From Polaromonas sp. (GTDB lineage: Bacteria; Pseudomonadota; Gammaproteobacteria; Burkholderiales; Burkholderiaceae_C), in assembly GCA_028291985.1 (NCBI GenBank), contig JAQGNE010000093.1, positions 1 through 32,479 of the forward strand: 32,479 bases of DNA. Direction: 5' to 3'. A program made the translations under genes and the position numbers. The notes beneath the pieces are model-generated. The model was not told the origin of the DNA. It saw only the letters and a list, made by a program, of their open reading frames with translations, and did not search any database. Positions 7,395-15,374 of the stretch are shown here, piece after piece (the first letter of the stretch is position 1; every line of letters begins with the position of its first letter).

Positions 7395-8177
7395 CCAGCG
7401 TTTGCGCCACGACGCCCAGCCACGCTCTGGCTGGCTTGTAACGCGCAGTGGGTGAGGTGTGCCCTGGAATACGAGGCCGAAAGGGTCTTCTGTAGCTTGC
7501 TTTACGGTGGCAACCCTTACCCCTTCTGCAGCATCGACCCCGGGCTGCAAGGTGTAGGTACGGAACACATTCAACGCGTTTATATGCTTGTCGTAGGCCT
7601 GCACAGCCAGTTGCGAACCGAAGCACTGCATGGCGGCATGCTTGCGCTGCAGCACCGCCGTGATGTCAATCAGGTGGCTGGGCATTAACGGCACACCTAC
7701 TTCGTATTGCACCAGGGTATAGCCTTCGCCGAGTCGCTGTATCGCGTTCAGGGCTATTTGCGCAGTGGCAAGGTGATCAGGATGGATTTCCCAAAACGAC
7801 GGCGCAAAAAGAACATCTGCGCCAAGGTGCTTCATGCGCCGTACGACAAGGTCAACGATACGTGCGCTTGAATCCCCGAGTGAACGGTCCGGAAACTCAG
7901 CAAACAATGGAGTTCCGAAGCCCAGGATATCGGCAGCCCGCAAAACCTCATCACGTCGCGTAGCTGCCAGATCGCGGTTTGGCGCCGCCACGCCGCCCAG
8001 CCCACCATCGGTCAGGATCAGGGCATGTACCGGAACTCCCGTCATTGCATAGAGCGCTGCACATCCGCCGCAACCAAAAACCTCATCATCGGGGTGGGGG
8101 GCCAGCACGAGCACGGACCGTGCACCGGTCACCGGTAACGCCGAGGCATGATAGGGAATGCGTTGACCTTCTGACAT
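7380..8177 (-). CDS. PIG-L/LmbE-family N-deacetylase
   Basis: 265 residues from the ATG at 8177. The frame is open up to a GTG at 8258, but that start would overlap the upstream gene by 34 bp and add a tail not typical of the family. The zinc motif PHPDDE lies about 24 residues in, after a hydrophobic strand (RSVLVLA), and the second ligand motif HPDH follows in the middle. Members remove acetyl groups from N-acetylglucosamine-type sugars on lipids, antibiotics or glycans. Its place in a glycan-export locus suggests it trims an acetamido sugar or its carrier-linked form. No ribosome site is obvious at either start, so the N-terminus is uncertain. Confidence 0.85.
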   Translation of the reverse strand: MSEGQRIPYHASALPVTGARSVLVLAPHPDDEVFGCGGCAALYAMTGVPVHALILTDGGLGGVAAPNRDLAATRRDEVLRAADILGFGTPLFAEFPDRSLGDSSARIVDLVVRRMKHLGADVLFAPSFWEIHPDHLATAQIALNAIQRLGEGYTLVQYEVGVPLMPSHLIDITAVLQRKHAAMQCFGSQLAVQAYDKHINALNVFRTYTLQPGVDAAEGVRVATVKQATEDPFGLVFQGTPHPLRVTSQPERGWASWRKRWSNLV

Positions 8178-8224
8178 GGTTGAAGTTTGGTTATAGACGG
8201 GCAAGGAGCTTGTCGACTGACGCG

Positions 8225-9190
8225 TCAAAGAAAGTCCGTGTCTCCGCCCATACACCACAGGTTGTTGATATAGGGCCTGGACTCGCCCGAGGGGCGCGCA
8301 TTGACTGGCATGCAGATATCCGAAAGCACGCTGGTGGCATTTTGGGAAAATCCGGCAGCGATACTTTGGCTGAACATGGCAATTACCGGCTTGTTCTGAT
8401 GCTCGCTGGCAAAGTGGCGGGCCGCTGTTATCGCCAGACCTACGGATGCCGCTGAGCCAACGAAGTCAAGCCAATCGATATGTCCGGCATGCTCGCGCAA
8501 CACGATTGCACATAGAGGTTTACGTAAAAACCGCCGGCGCACCACCAGAAGTTCGTACCGGTGTACAGGATGACTAGCAAATCGCGCCGTCCACCGCTGG
8601 GGGTCCCGCTTGGGTATGAAGTGCTTGGGCCAGCTGCGCTGCATACTGCGCCAGAGCGTACTGACGACCGTAGTCATTTCAACGCTGTCGAAGCGGGATA
8701 TGACCGTGAGCTTTCGGACCGGAGCGGCCTGTGCTGACCAGCTCAGCTCAACCATCCGGCCCGAATCTTCGTACAGGCCGAGCTTGATGCCAAGCCTGAA
8801 ATGCCGCTCGTTGGGAAAGCCGAATGCAAACTGATAAAGCTTGTCGGGCCCGACCAGCTCATGAAAGAAGGCGGATGCTGCTCGATAGAGGGCGCCCTGC
8901 CGCGTAAAAACGCCACGCTCACTGGGGAGCACCATGACATCGCCGTTTTGTACCGCCTCCACCGTGCCGGAAGGCCCTTGCAGGCTTCGCGGCATGCCTC
9001 CAAAAAAAGCAACTGCCTTTTCATCGCGCCGAAGCACTATGCCCCTGACAGGCGACCCCGCATACTTCCAGTGCCACTGAGAAAGCGGCATGGGATGCCC
9101 AAAAACCTGCTCAAAAAGCTGCAGGATGTCAGCATCATCAACTGCGGTGGCGTGGCAAACGGACCACCGGTGGGATGGCTCAACGATCAT
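8225..9190 (-). CDS. GNAT-like N-acyltransferase of a glycan locus
   Basis: 321 residues, probably cytoplasmic, without signal peptide or membrane helices. The first half fits a GNAT fold (an N-terminal helix, GIVLRRDEKAVAFFGGMPRS, then VQNGDVMVLPSERGVFTRQGALYRAA split around residues 80-105, where the acetyl-CoA loop would fall). The second half may be a second, degenerate GNAT unit (HFASEHQNKPVIAMF). Such proteins acylate amino sugars or peptides. It begins five bases after the ATPase stop and is followed by the deacetylase gene, so the three are likely co-transcribed. Substrate is unknown. Confidence 0.6.
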   Translation of the reverse strand: MIVEPSHRWSVCHATAVDDADILQLFEQVFGHPMPLSQWHWKYAGSPVRGIVLRRDEKAVAFFGGMPRSLQGPSGTVEAVQNGDVMVLPSERGVFTRQGALYRAASAFFHELVGPDKLYQFAFGFPNERHFRLGIKLGLYEDSGRMVELSWSAQAAPVRKLTVISRFDSVEMTTVVSTLWRSMQRSWPKHFIPKRDPQRWTARFASHPVHRYELLVVRRRFLRKPLCAIVLREHAGHIDWLDFVGSAASVGLAITAARHFASEHQNKPVIAMFSQSIAAGFSQNATSVLSDICMPVNARPSGESRPYINNLWCMGGDTDFL

Positions 9191-9195
9191 CGCGT

Positions 9196-10542
9196 TTAGG
9201 GCTGTGCGGACTGCTCGCTGCGCAAGCCTGGTCTGCTATGCCAGTGGTGAGGCAAAGTAACAAAGCCCGGCTCAGGCATGAGATCACTGACGGACAGGTA
9301 CGCAATTGAAAGCGCGCTGTCATAGATGTGTATGGCGTTTTCACTGCCCAGATACACGCCAACATGGTACTCACCCTTGCGCAAGGGAATGCGCGGGTAT
9401 TCGATCGTGGCAATGCCGCGCCCATACTGATCTCGTTCGAGCACATGACCGTCGGAGCGGGCAACTGCACAAGTTAAAGCCATGTTATTGGGCAGGTCGA
9501 TGGTGATGCCGGCAGTAGGAGCAGGCAATGCGGGATCGGATTCAAACTCTATTTCAATACTCAGACTGGACTCGCCCGGACGGAGGTGCAATCGCTTTGT
9601 CCACAAGCCATCAACGCCTACCCTTGCCCGGGAAATTCGGGCATAGCCCGGGGTCGTTACCACCCCTTGCGACTCGCCAATCGACTCGTTGACGGATGCC
9701 ACCGTGGCTGTGCCTACAGCCTCATCGCTTTGGTTGCCATGGTTGGCCGGAGCGGATTCGAGTACGGCGTCGTCGTTGTGGCTCGTGACCAGAGATATCT
9801 TTGGCCCTCCGGCCAAAAACAAGTCATATTCCCGTATAACGGCATGCGGTTCCCCGATGGACTGGAGCCGCCCGTCGTTCAGCCACATGACCCTGGTGCA
9901 AAAAGCCTCGACCTGGTAGAGCGCGTGGGAGCAAAAAAGAATTGTGGTTCCCCTTTCCTTCATCGCAAAAATCCGGTCAAACGATTTACGCGAAAATTCC
10001 CCGTCGCCTACCGATAGCGCTTCATCGATGATCAGAATGTCTGGGTCAACGCTGGTCGCCAGCGCAAAGGCCAAGCGCACGAACATGCCGCTGGAATAGG
10101 TCTTGACCGGTTGGTCAATGAAATGGCCGATATCGGCGAAGGCAATGATTTCGTCGATTTTTTCGAGCAGATATTCCCTGCTGATGCCCAGCAAAGGTCC
10201 GTTGAGCATGACGTTGTCGCGGCCAGAAAAATCCGGATTAAACCCAGCGCCGAGCTCGAGAAGCGCTGCGATTCGCCCATTGACCTTGACTGAACCCGCA
10301 CTGGGATGTACGGTGCCACACAGCAGTTGCAGCAAGGTTGACTTGCCAGCGCCGTTTCGCCCTACAACACCCAGCACCTCCCCGCGCGGAATTTTCACGG
10401 AAAGATTCCGCAATGCCCAGAATGCATCAACCTCAACTTTCTTGTGAAAGAGTGCGGCGCGAAGCCTTTGCCCCGGCGTCGATTCGCCAGGATAGGCCTT
10501 GCCGAGATCGTGGGCATGGATGGCGATAGGCAGGGAGGTCAA
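9196..10542 (-). CDS. wzt: ABC polysaccharide exporter ATPase with Wzt-type carbohydrate-binding C-terminus
   Basis: 448 residues. The ATPase domain (about 1-245) shows Walker A GRNGAGKST, the signature YSSGMFVRLAFA, Walker B ILIIDEAL and a switch His in FCSHAL. A linker of about 60 residues leads to a beta-rich C-terminal domain (about 300-448), as in Wzt proteins that read the terminal residue of the O-antigen chain before export. The start is a TTG at 10542: no in-frame ATG exists nearby, and an AGGA six bases upstream supports it. It should pair with the permease at 6558-7394, although the two genes are on opposite strands with two genes between them. The length and C-terminal domain argue for O-antigen rather than capsule export. 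Confidence 0.88.
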   Translation of the reverse strand: MTSLPIAIHAHDLGKAYPGESTPGQRLRAALFHKKVEVDAFWALRNLSVKIPRGEVLGVVGRNGAGKSTLLQLLCGTVHPSAGSVKVNGRIAALLELGAGFNPDFSGRDNVMLNGPLLGISREYLLEKIDEIIAFADIGHFIDQPVKTYSSGMFVRLAFALATSVDPDILIIDEALSVGDGEFSRKSFDRIFAMKERGTTILFCSHALYQVEAFCTRVMWLNDGRLQSIGEPHAVIREYDLFLAGGPKISLVTSHNDDAVLESAPANHGNQSDEAVGTATVASVNESIGESQGVVTTPGYARISRARVGVDGLWTKRLHLRPGESSLSIEIEFESDPALPAPTAGITIDLPNNMALTCAVARSDGHVLERDQYGRGIATIEYPRIPLRKGEYHVGVYLGSENAIHIYDSALSIAYLSVSDLMPEPGFVTLPHHWHSRPGLRSEQSAQP

Positions 10543-10601
10543 ATCATTCCTGTCATAAATTCAAGCTTTGCGCGTATTGTCGATGCCGCGCGCACGAAGA
10601 A

Positions 10602-11858
10602 TCAGGCTTGAGCCTTGTGCACGCGAAGGTAAAGCGAGTTGATGAAAAAGGCCTCTTCTTCTATCCGAAGTGGCAAAAACAAATTCTTTTTCCAGGCTGC
10701 CAACAGCGATCGATCGTCAACCACGCTGCGCACGGCATCCGCCCAGGCTTTTACGTCGCCACTCGGCAAGACTAGCCCGCACCCGCTGGAGGACACCTGT
10801 TGAGCCGGGGCGCCCAAATTGGAGACGAACATCGGAACAGCGGCGGCTGCGCTTTCATGCAATACCAGGGAAAAGCTTTCAGGCACTTGGGATGGCAGGC
10901 AGAGCACATCGGACTTGCCTAATCTGCGAAACACGTCAGCGGCGTCGAGTACCCCGCAAAACTCGATACGCGGATCATTTGCGGCAAGTTGCCTGATTTC
11001 CTGCTGGTAAACCGTATTACCGTAAAAGCCGCCCACAATTTTGAGTTCAAGATTGGTGCCTGGCATCAATGCCAACGCCCTGAGCAAAACATCAATGCCC
11101 TTTTGAGGCACAAGCGAGCCTACATAGATCAGCCTGAGTGGGCCGTCAGTCGGCCCGGCACCCGGGTCAAGCGCGGCGCTCATGGCCAACAGGTCGATAC
11201 CATGGGGAATGACCTGAATGTTCATGCCAGGATAGGCTCTACGGTAACAGTCGGCGACGTACTCTGAAGGCGCGATCCTCGCGCCAGCAGCATCTAGAAC
11301 TGACTTGGACTGGACATATCGCTCGGCATAGGCCTCGGTTGTCCATGGCGGCACCGCGCACTGAAGGGCACAACGCCGCCCCTCGTCAGGACCCGGGCAA
11401 AGTTGATTTTCCAGGTCGATAAGATTGATTCGGGCGCATGGCAAGTAGAAGTCGGTGAGGTGCACCACATACGGAACCAGGCAATTTTGCAAGGCCATGA
11501 TGGCACTTCCCATGCGCATGCTGTGCATGATGTGCGCTACGTCAAAACGCTGCTGGCCGATCCATTCGACAAGGTTCCGGGTGACGCCGGGTTCAGACAG
11601 TAGGCTGATGTCAGCTGCTGCCGGAAGGTCAGACCGTTTTAGCAGCGATACAGGAACGCCCTGATAGACCGTCTCAAGCATTCCTGAGACCTCTACCAGC
11701 CCCGGCATACCGGCAAATTTTTGAGGCTCTACCGTGCATGCGAGTATGCGTACGTGGTGTCCGGCACGCTGGGCCATGCGGGCAAGATTCAAGGTGACTC
11801 GCTCTGTTCCCCCTGCAAACTCAGGAAAGAACTGGTGTACAACCATGAGTATTCGCAT
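10602..11858 (-). CDS. Glycosyltransferase, GT4 family (GT-B fold)
   Basis: 418 residues. The N-terminal Rossmann half opens MRILMVVHQFFPEFAGGTERVTL with the glycine-rich acceptor loop (split here as FFPEFAGGTE). The donor-binding half has LIYVGSLVPQKGIDVLLRAL and an ESFSLVLHE motif, the family's E-x7-E. It would transfer a sugar from a nucleotide-sugar donor during glycan assembly at the inner face of the membrane. Its ATG overlaps the stop of the two-domain glycosyltransferase gene by one base (TGATG), so the two are translationally coupled. Donor and acceptor cannot be told. Confidence 0.85.
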   Translation of the reverse strand: MRILMVVHQFFPEFAGGTERVTLNLARMAQRAGHHVRILACTVEPQKFAGMPGLVEVSGMLETVYQGVPVSLLKRSDLPAAADISLLSEPGVTRNLVEWIGQQRFDVAHIMHSMRMGSAIMALQNCLVPYVVHLTDFYLPCARINLIDLENQLCPGPDEGRRCALQCAVPPWTTEAYAERYVQSKSVLDAAGARIAPSEYVADCYRRAYPGMNIQVIPHGIDLLAMSAALDPGAGPTDGPLRLIYVGSLVPQKGIDVLLRALALMPGTNLELKIVGGFYGNTVYQQEIRQLAANDPRIEFCGVLDAADVFRRLGKSDVLCLPSQVPESFSLVLHESAAAAVPMFVSNLGAPAQQVSSSGCGLVLPSGDVKAWADAVRSVVDDRSLLAAWKKNLFLPLRIEEEAFFINSLYLRVHKAQA

Positions 11859-14629
11859 CAGACGCCCGCCGCCAATTCGTCGTGGATGCGCCTGGCGGGT
11901 GCTGACCCGGTCTCATGCGCAGCCGTGTGATCGAGGTAATAGAAGGCCAGCGCAGAGCCGGCCGCAGCAGCAAAGGTTTTGCGGACCACCTCGCCCAGCT
12001 CAGTCCGAAGAAGGTCGTCCTGGCCGCCATAGACCTCATTAGCGAACAATCTGAAATGATCGAGCCGGGCAATAAAGCTGTCACCAAACCGGCGCGCTTC
12101 ATCATGATCTTCCGCAGTGTTGAGGCTTGGTACCGCCATATCGAGAAATCGACCCGACATGGAAGCAACAAACTCGTTCAAACGCGTGTCGCCAAGCTCA
12201 ACCGGAAGGCCGGTGTTCAACGTCACGAATTCTGTCCGCGCTGCCACGATCCATTCGAGCAGCTGGTCGCCCAGGCTTGAGGTTGCCGATTGGTTTTCGA
12301 GCTGCCTTAGCCAGCCTGAAATATGACCGGCGGTCGACAGAATGCCGGCCAACAGTCCAGGAAGTGATTGGCATGGCGGAACCACGAAGTCATCGAAAAG
12401 CCCCACCAGAAAGATCACATCCACGTATGACCTCTTCAAATAATAAAAGGCGGGCCGATTATGAGAATGAATGACTTTGACGGAAGCCAGCATCCCTACC
12501 TTCATGCCGCTTTTGATGAGTCTGATGCCAAGATCGAGATCTTCAGCATAATTGCCGCGATAGCGGAACTCCTGAAAGCGATCCCGCGATATCAGGCAGG
12601 AGACGTCGCTTAGCTGGCCTCTGGACCGTAACGACATATGGTCATCACCACTGAATTCTCCAATGCGATCGAATTCAAGACATCCCAGAAACCGGTAATG
12701 GGTGTTGATCATGGAGTCATACATCATGTCGCTGTCGCTGCGGCTGTATTCGGAACAGGAGACAGCAACCAGTTTTCGGTCTGCATGATCAAGCAAGAAC
12801 CGCAGCATGCCGTACATCCAGTGGCTGCCGATCGGATAAGCGTCCTGCACCATGAAAAGGATGTAATCACCAGTCGCGTGATCGGCACCAAGATTGCGGG
12901 CGTAGCTATGCGTAAATTCTGCTGGCGTGATCTCCACTACTTTGGCATCGGCATCAAGAGCCATCCGTACGGTTGCGTCGCGCGAACCGGAGTCGACAAC
13001 GACAATTTCAATTTGCTTGATCGATTTTTGTGAACGCAGCTTGCGCAGCATCAAAGCGAATTCCGGTCCGGCGTTTAGCGTTGGTATGACGACCGATATT
13101 TTTGCGTCAATCGTTTCGCCGCCGCCAGTCAGGTCCGGATGTAGCCGTATGTCTCGTAGCTCTGGCGTGGGCGCCACGAACGCATCAAAGTGTCCGCGCG
13201 CAACAGGGCTGCGAAGCAAATCGACGTATGTGCGGCGGCGCCTAAGGTAATAAGGCAGTCGGCTGACAAACCCTCGAACCCCGTGTCGCCTGACGGCAAC
13301 TTTGGCAGCATTGGCCACGTTGCGGACCAGCCCAATAGACGAGCGTTGAGTCAATGCCGAAATTGTCCGTGAGGCCAGACGTAGGGGATAAGTAACGCGC
13401 CATGATGTAGATCGGTATAACCCCTCGATCTGCGCAAGGTGAATACGCCTCAGCTCTGATAGCTTGTCAATTTCGGCTTGTTGGAGCGCCGAGTATTGCC
13501 GTACTTTATCCAACGCCTGTGAATTGACCGCCAAAACCGATTCCAACTCGGCGACTTTTTGCCCGGCATGGGTGGCGGTTGCGTCCAAGGCGTCTGCACG
13601 CTGATTTACGAGGGTCAGCTCCTGCTTGACGTGACCCAGTTCTTGCTCTCGTATTGTCGAATTTTCAACTAGCTTTTCAGCCCGCTCACGCATCAGCTTA
13701 GCTATGAGTTCCAGATCTGAACAGCGCTCTTCACCAAGTTTGGCGATAGCCGCCAGGTCGTTCGACCTGAGCTTGAGCAATTCAACCGTTTTTTCGAGCT
13801 CATCAGCCCGACTCGCGTTTAGCGCGCTAAGTTGTGAGAGATGGTTGATCAGGTTGGCTTGAGTCCCCTGAAACGACATCAATTCGACAACATCCGCTCC
13901 GCGCCAGCGCCTGAGTTGTCGTTCGCTCAGCAAGGCAAGCATTGCAGTACGCTGTGATCCGGCAGCGTTTGTGTGTCCCGATCCCTGACTGGTGTTCAAA
14001 GCATAGACCGCCGACACGCCTGGCACGCGAGCGAAACTGCCCTTCTGCGATAACTGAAGCCAAAAGTCCCAGTCCTCGAAAAGTTTGAGAGCAGGATCAA
14101 AAAAACTGACAGGCGCCATCCGGACATGCTGCATGCGGAACAGCACGGAGTGGATCGGTAAGTAATTGGAGAGCTGAAGCGCAGTTCTATCAAATTCCCG
14201 CTGGAAGATGTGGTCCGTCCGCTCTGTGGGGTATCCGATATCTGTCAAACACTGGACGTCAGCGTAAGCGGCTACCAAACTCTCATCTGCGTCCAATGCC
14301 TGCGTCAGTTTGGCCAGATGCCCTGCCAGCCACCAATCGTCGTCATCAAGAAAAATGCCATACGGAGCGCTGGCCGTCTCGATCAGGACCTGGGCGGCAC
14401 TTGCGCGGTCCAGCACTTTCCCCGCTTCGATCACCCGACAAGTGACGCCCGCTACAGCGCCTGGCAAAGACGGAAGGGGGTTTGTGCTTGCGTTGAGGAC
14501 CAAAAGCTCCAAACTGCCGCAATTTTGCAGATGGACTGACTCTATGGCCTTAATCAGACTGCCACGGCCTGTCGTGCGAATCAGGACTGACACTTTTGGA
14601 GGCACAAATGCGGGCGGGCGCTGGTTCAT
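11858..14629 (-). CDS. Two-domain GT2 glycosyltransferase with central coiled coil
   Basis: 923 residues from the ATG at 14629, which has AGGA five bases upstream (a TTG three bases earlier is less likely). The first GT-A domain (about 12-235) has the metal motif DDDD at 95-98 and EDWDFW. Residues about 250-410 are a charged heptad-like coiled coil, ending in the STSWRVTYPLR motif seen in many polysaccharide glycosyltransferases. The second GT2 domain (about 510-740) has VVVDSGSRDAT, an altered metal motif QDA and EDLDLG, resembling rhamnosyltransferases. A polymerase or dual-linkage transferase with the coiled coil as spacer or chain-length ruler is a reasonable inference, as in other coiled-coil O-antigen enzymes. 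It heads the minus-strand glycan genes. Confidence 0.85.
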   Translation of the reverse strand: MNQRPPAFVPPKVSVLIRTTGRGSLIKAIESVHLQNCGSLELLVLNASTNPLPSLPGAVAGVTCRVIEAGKVLDRASAAQVLIETASAPYGIFLDDDDWWLAGHLAKLTQALDADESLVAAYADVQCLTDIGYPTERTDHIFQREFDRTALQLSNYLPIHSVLFRMQHVRMAPVSFFDPALKLFEDWDFWLQLSQKGSFARVPGVSAVYALNTSQGSGHTNAAGSQRTAMLALLSERQLRRWRGADVVELMSFQGTQANLINHLSQLSALNASRADELEKTVELLKLRSNDLAAIAKLGEERCSDLELIAKLMRERAEKLVENSTIREQELGHVKQELTLVNQRADALDATATHAGQKVAELESVLAVNSQALDKVRQYSALQQAEIDKLSELRRIHLAQIEGLYRSTSWRVTYPLRLASRTISALTQRSSIGLVRNVANAAKVAVRRHGVRGFVSRLPYYLRRRRTYVDLLRSPVARGHFDAFVAPTPELRDIRLHPDLTGGGETIDAKISVVIPTLNAGPEFALMLRKLRSQKSIKQIEIVVVDSGSRDATVRMALDADAKVVEITPAEFTHSYARNLGADHATGDYILFMVQDAYPIGSHWMYGMLRFLLDHADRKLVAVSCSEYSRSDSDMMYDSMINTHYRFLGCLEFDRIGEFSGDDHMSLRSRGQLSDVSCLISRDRFQEFRYRGNYAEDLDLGIRLIKSGMKVGMLASVKVIHSHNRPAFYYLKRSYVDVIFLVGLFDDFVVPPCQSLPGLLAGILSTAGHISGWLRQLENQSATSSLGDQLLEWIVAARTEFVTLNTGLPVELGDTRLNEFVASMSGRFLDMAVPSLNTAEDHDEARRFGDSFIARLDHFRLFANEVYGGQDDLLRTELGEVVRKTFAAAAGSALAFYYLDHTAAHETGSAPARRIHDELAAGV

Positions 14630-14732
14630 CAAATCCTACTGTTGGACCGGTCAAAGGCGAAAAGCGCTCGTAGCCTTGGACCCGTTGCGCAGCACGAAAG
14701 TGTATCTGCATCGGAACATCGCCAGATAAAAG

Positions 14733-14776
14733 TTCATATAGGACATCATGGAAGAGCTACAATCTTCCTATATGAA
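14733..14776 (+). promoter_or_regulatory. Perfect 11-bp inverted repeat enclosing the start codon of the TnpB-like gene
   Basis: TTCATATAGGA (14733-14743) and TCCTATATGAA (14766-14776) are perfect reverse complements separated by 22 bases. The AGGA ribosome site (14740-14743) is in the left arm and its complement TCCT in the right arm, and the ATG at 14748 is in the loop. In RNA this would hide the ribosome site; in DNA it would be a two-turn operator. An alternative in-frame ATG at 14772 sits inside the right arm. Confidence 0.75.
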
Positions 14777-15374
14777 TTCGACGCTGCAAATATCGCTGAA
14801 CACCGACCCAGGGCAACTCGCCAATCTGGCGGCTCTTCAGTTGGCATTTTCAGAGGTGTGCAACGCATTGGCCCCCATCATCCAAAGCTCACGTTGCTGG
14901 AATCGCGTCGCCTTGCATCATCTGGCTTACAAGCAACTGCGCGAGCGGTTTCCTGCGATGGGATCGCAAATGGTCTGCAACGCCATTTATTCAGCGTCCA
15001 GAACAAGCCGTCTGGTCTATCAGCACCCGCAAAGCCCTTTCAACTTGACCCGCCTTGGAAACAAGCCGCTGCCACTTCTGCGCTTCTCTTCGACCTGCCC
15101 TGTTTATTTTGATCGTCACACGCTCAGCGTGAAGGATGGACTGCTGTCCATGTACACCCTGGAAGGCCGGATCAGATTTCATCTCGCGCTAAGGGCGGTC
15201 GATGAGGCCCAGTTTCATGAAAAAAAGTTGAGGGAAATAGTGCTCTCACGCGCTTCCGCGAGCCGCTTCGTGCTGGCTTTTACTTTTTCTGCGGATGACG
15301 ATTCCGTCGAATCCGCGCCAGAGAAAAACGATGGCGAAATTCCCGAATATGTGATGGTTGAGGAGACCACTTGA
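14748..15374 (+). CDS. TnpB-like N-terminal domain protein without nuclease half, first gene of the type I secretion operon
   Basis: 208 residues. The sequence follows the N-terminal (WED and REC) half of IS605-type TnpB: an opening strand LQISLNTDP, a helix with FSEVCNALAPII, then YKQLRERFP and SQMVCNAIYSA, followed by FDRHTLSVK, LLSMYTLEGRIRFHL and a closing strand RFVLAFTF. It stops just where TnpB would enter its RuvC domain. There is no RuvC DED set and no CxxC zinc ribbon. The tail is acidic. The frame is intact, and its TGA overlaps the ATG of the ABC exporter gene by one base, so it is not simply a decaying transposon end. A role as an RNA- or DNA-binding controller of the operon is inference. 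The fold match is by eye and needs a profile search. An alternative start is at 14772. Confidence 0.6.
   Translation: MEELQSSYMNSTLQISLNTDPGQLANLAALQLAFSEVCNALAPIIQSSRCWNRVALHHLAYKQLRERFPAMGSQMVCNAIYSASRTSRLVYQHPQSPFNLTRLGNKPLPLLRFSSTCPVYFDRHTLSVKDGLLSMYTLEGRIRFHLALRAVDEAQFHEKKLREIVLSRASASRFVLAFTFSADDDSVESAPEKNDGEIPEYVMVEETT

Noticed and set aside
14748..15374. Full TldR-type RNA-guided repressor
   Set aside because: Known TldR proteins keep the RuvC-like half, and this one ends before it. Only the N-terminal TnpB similarity is claimed.
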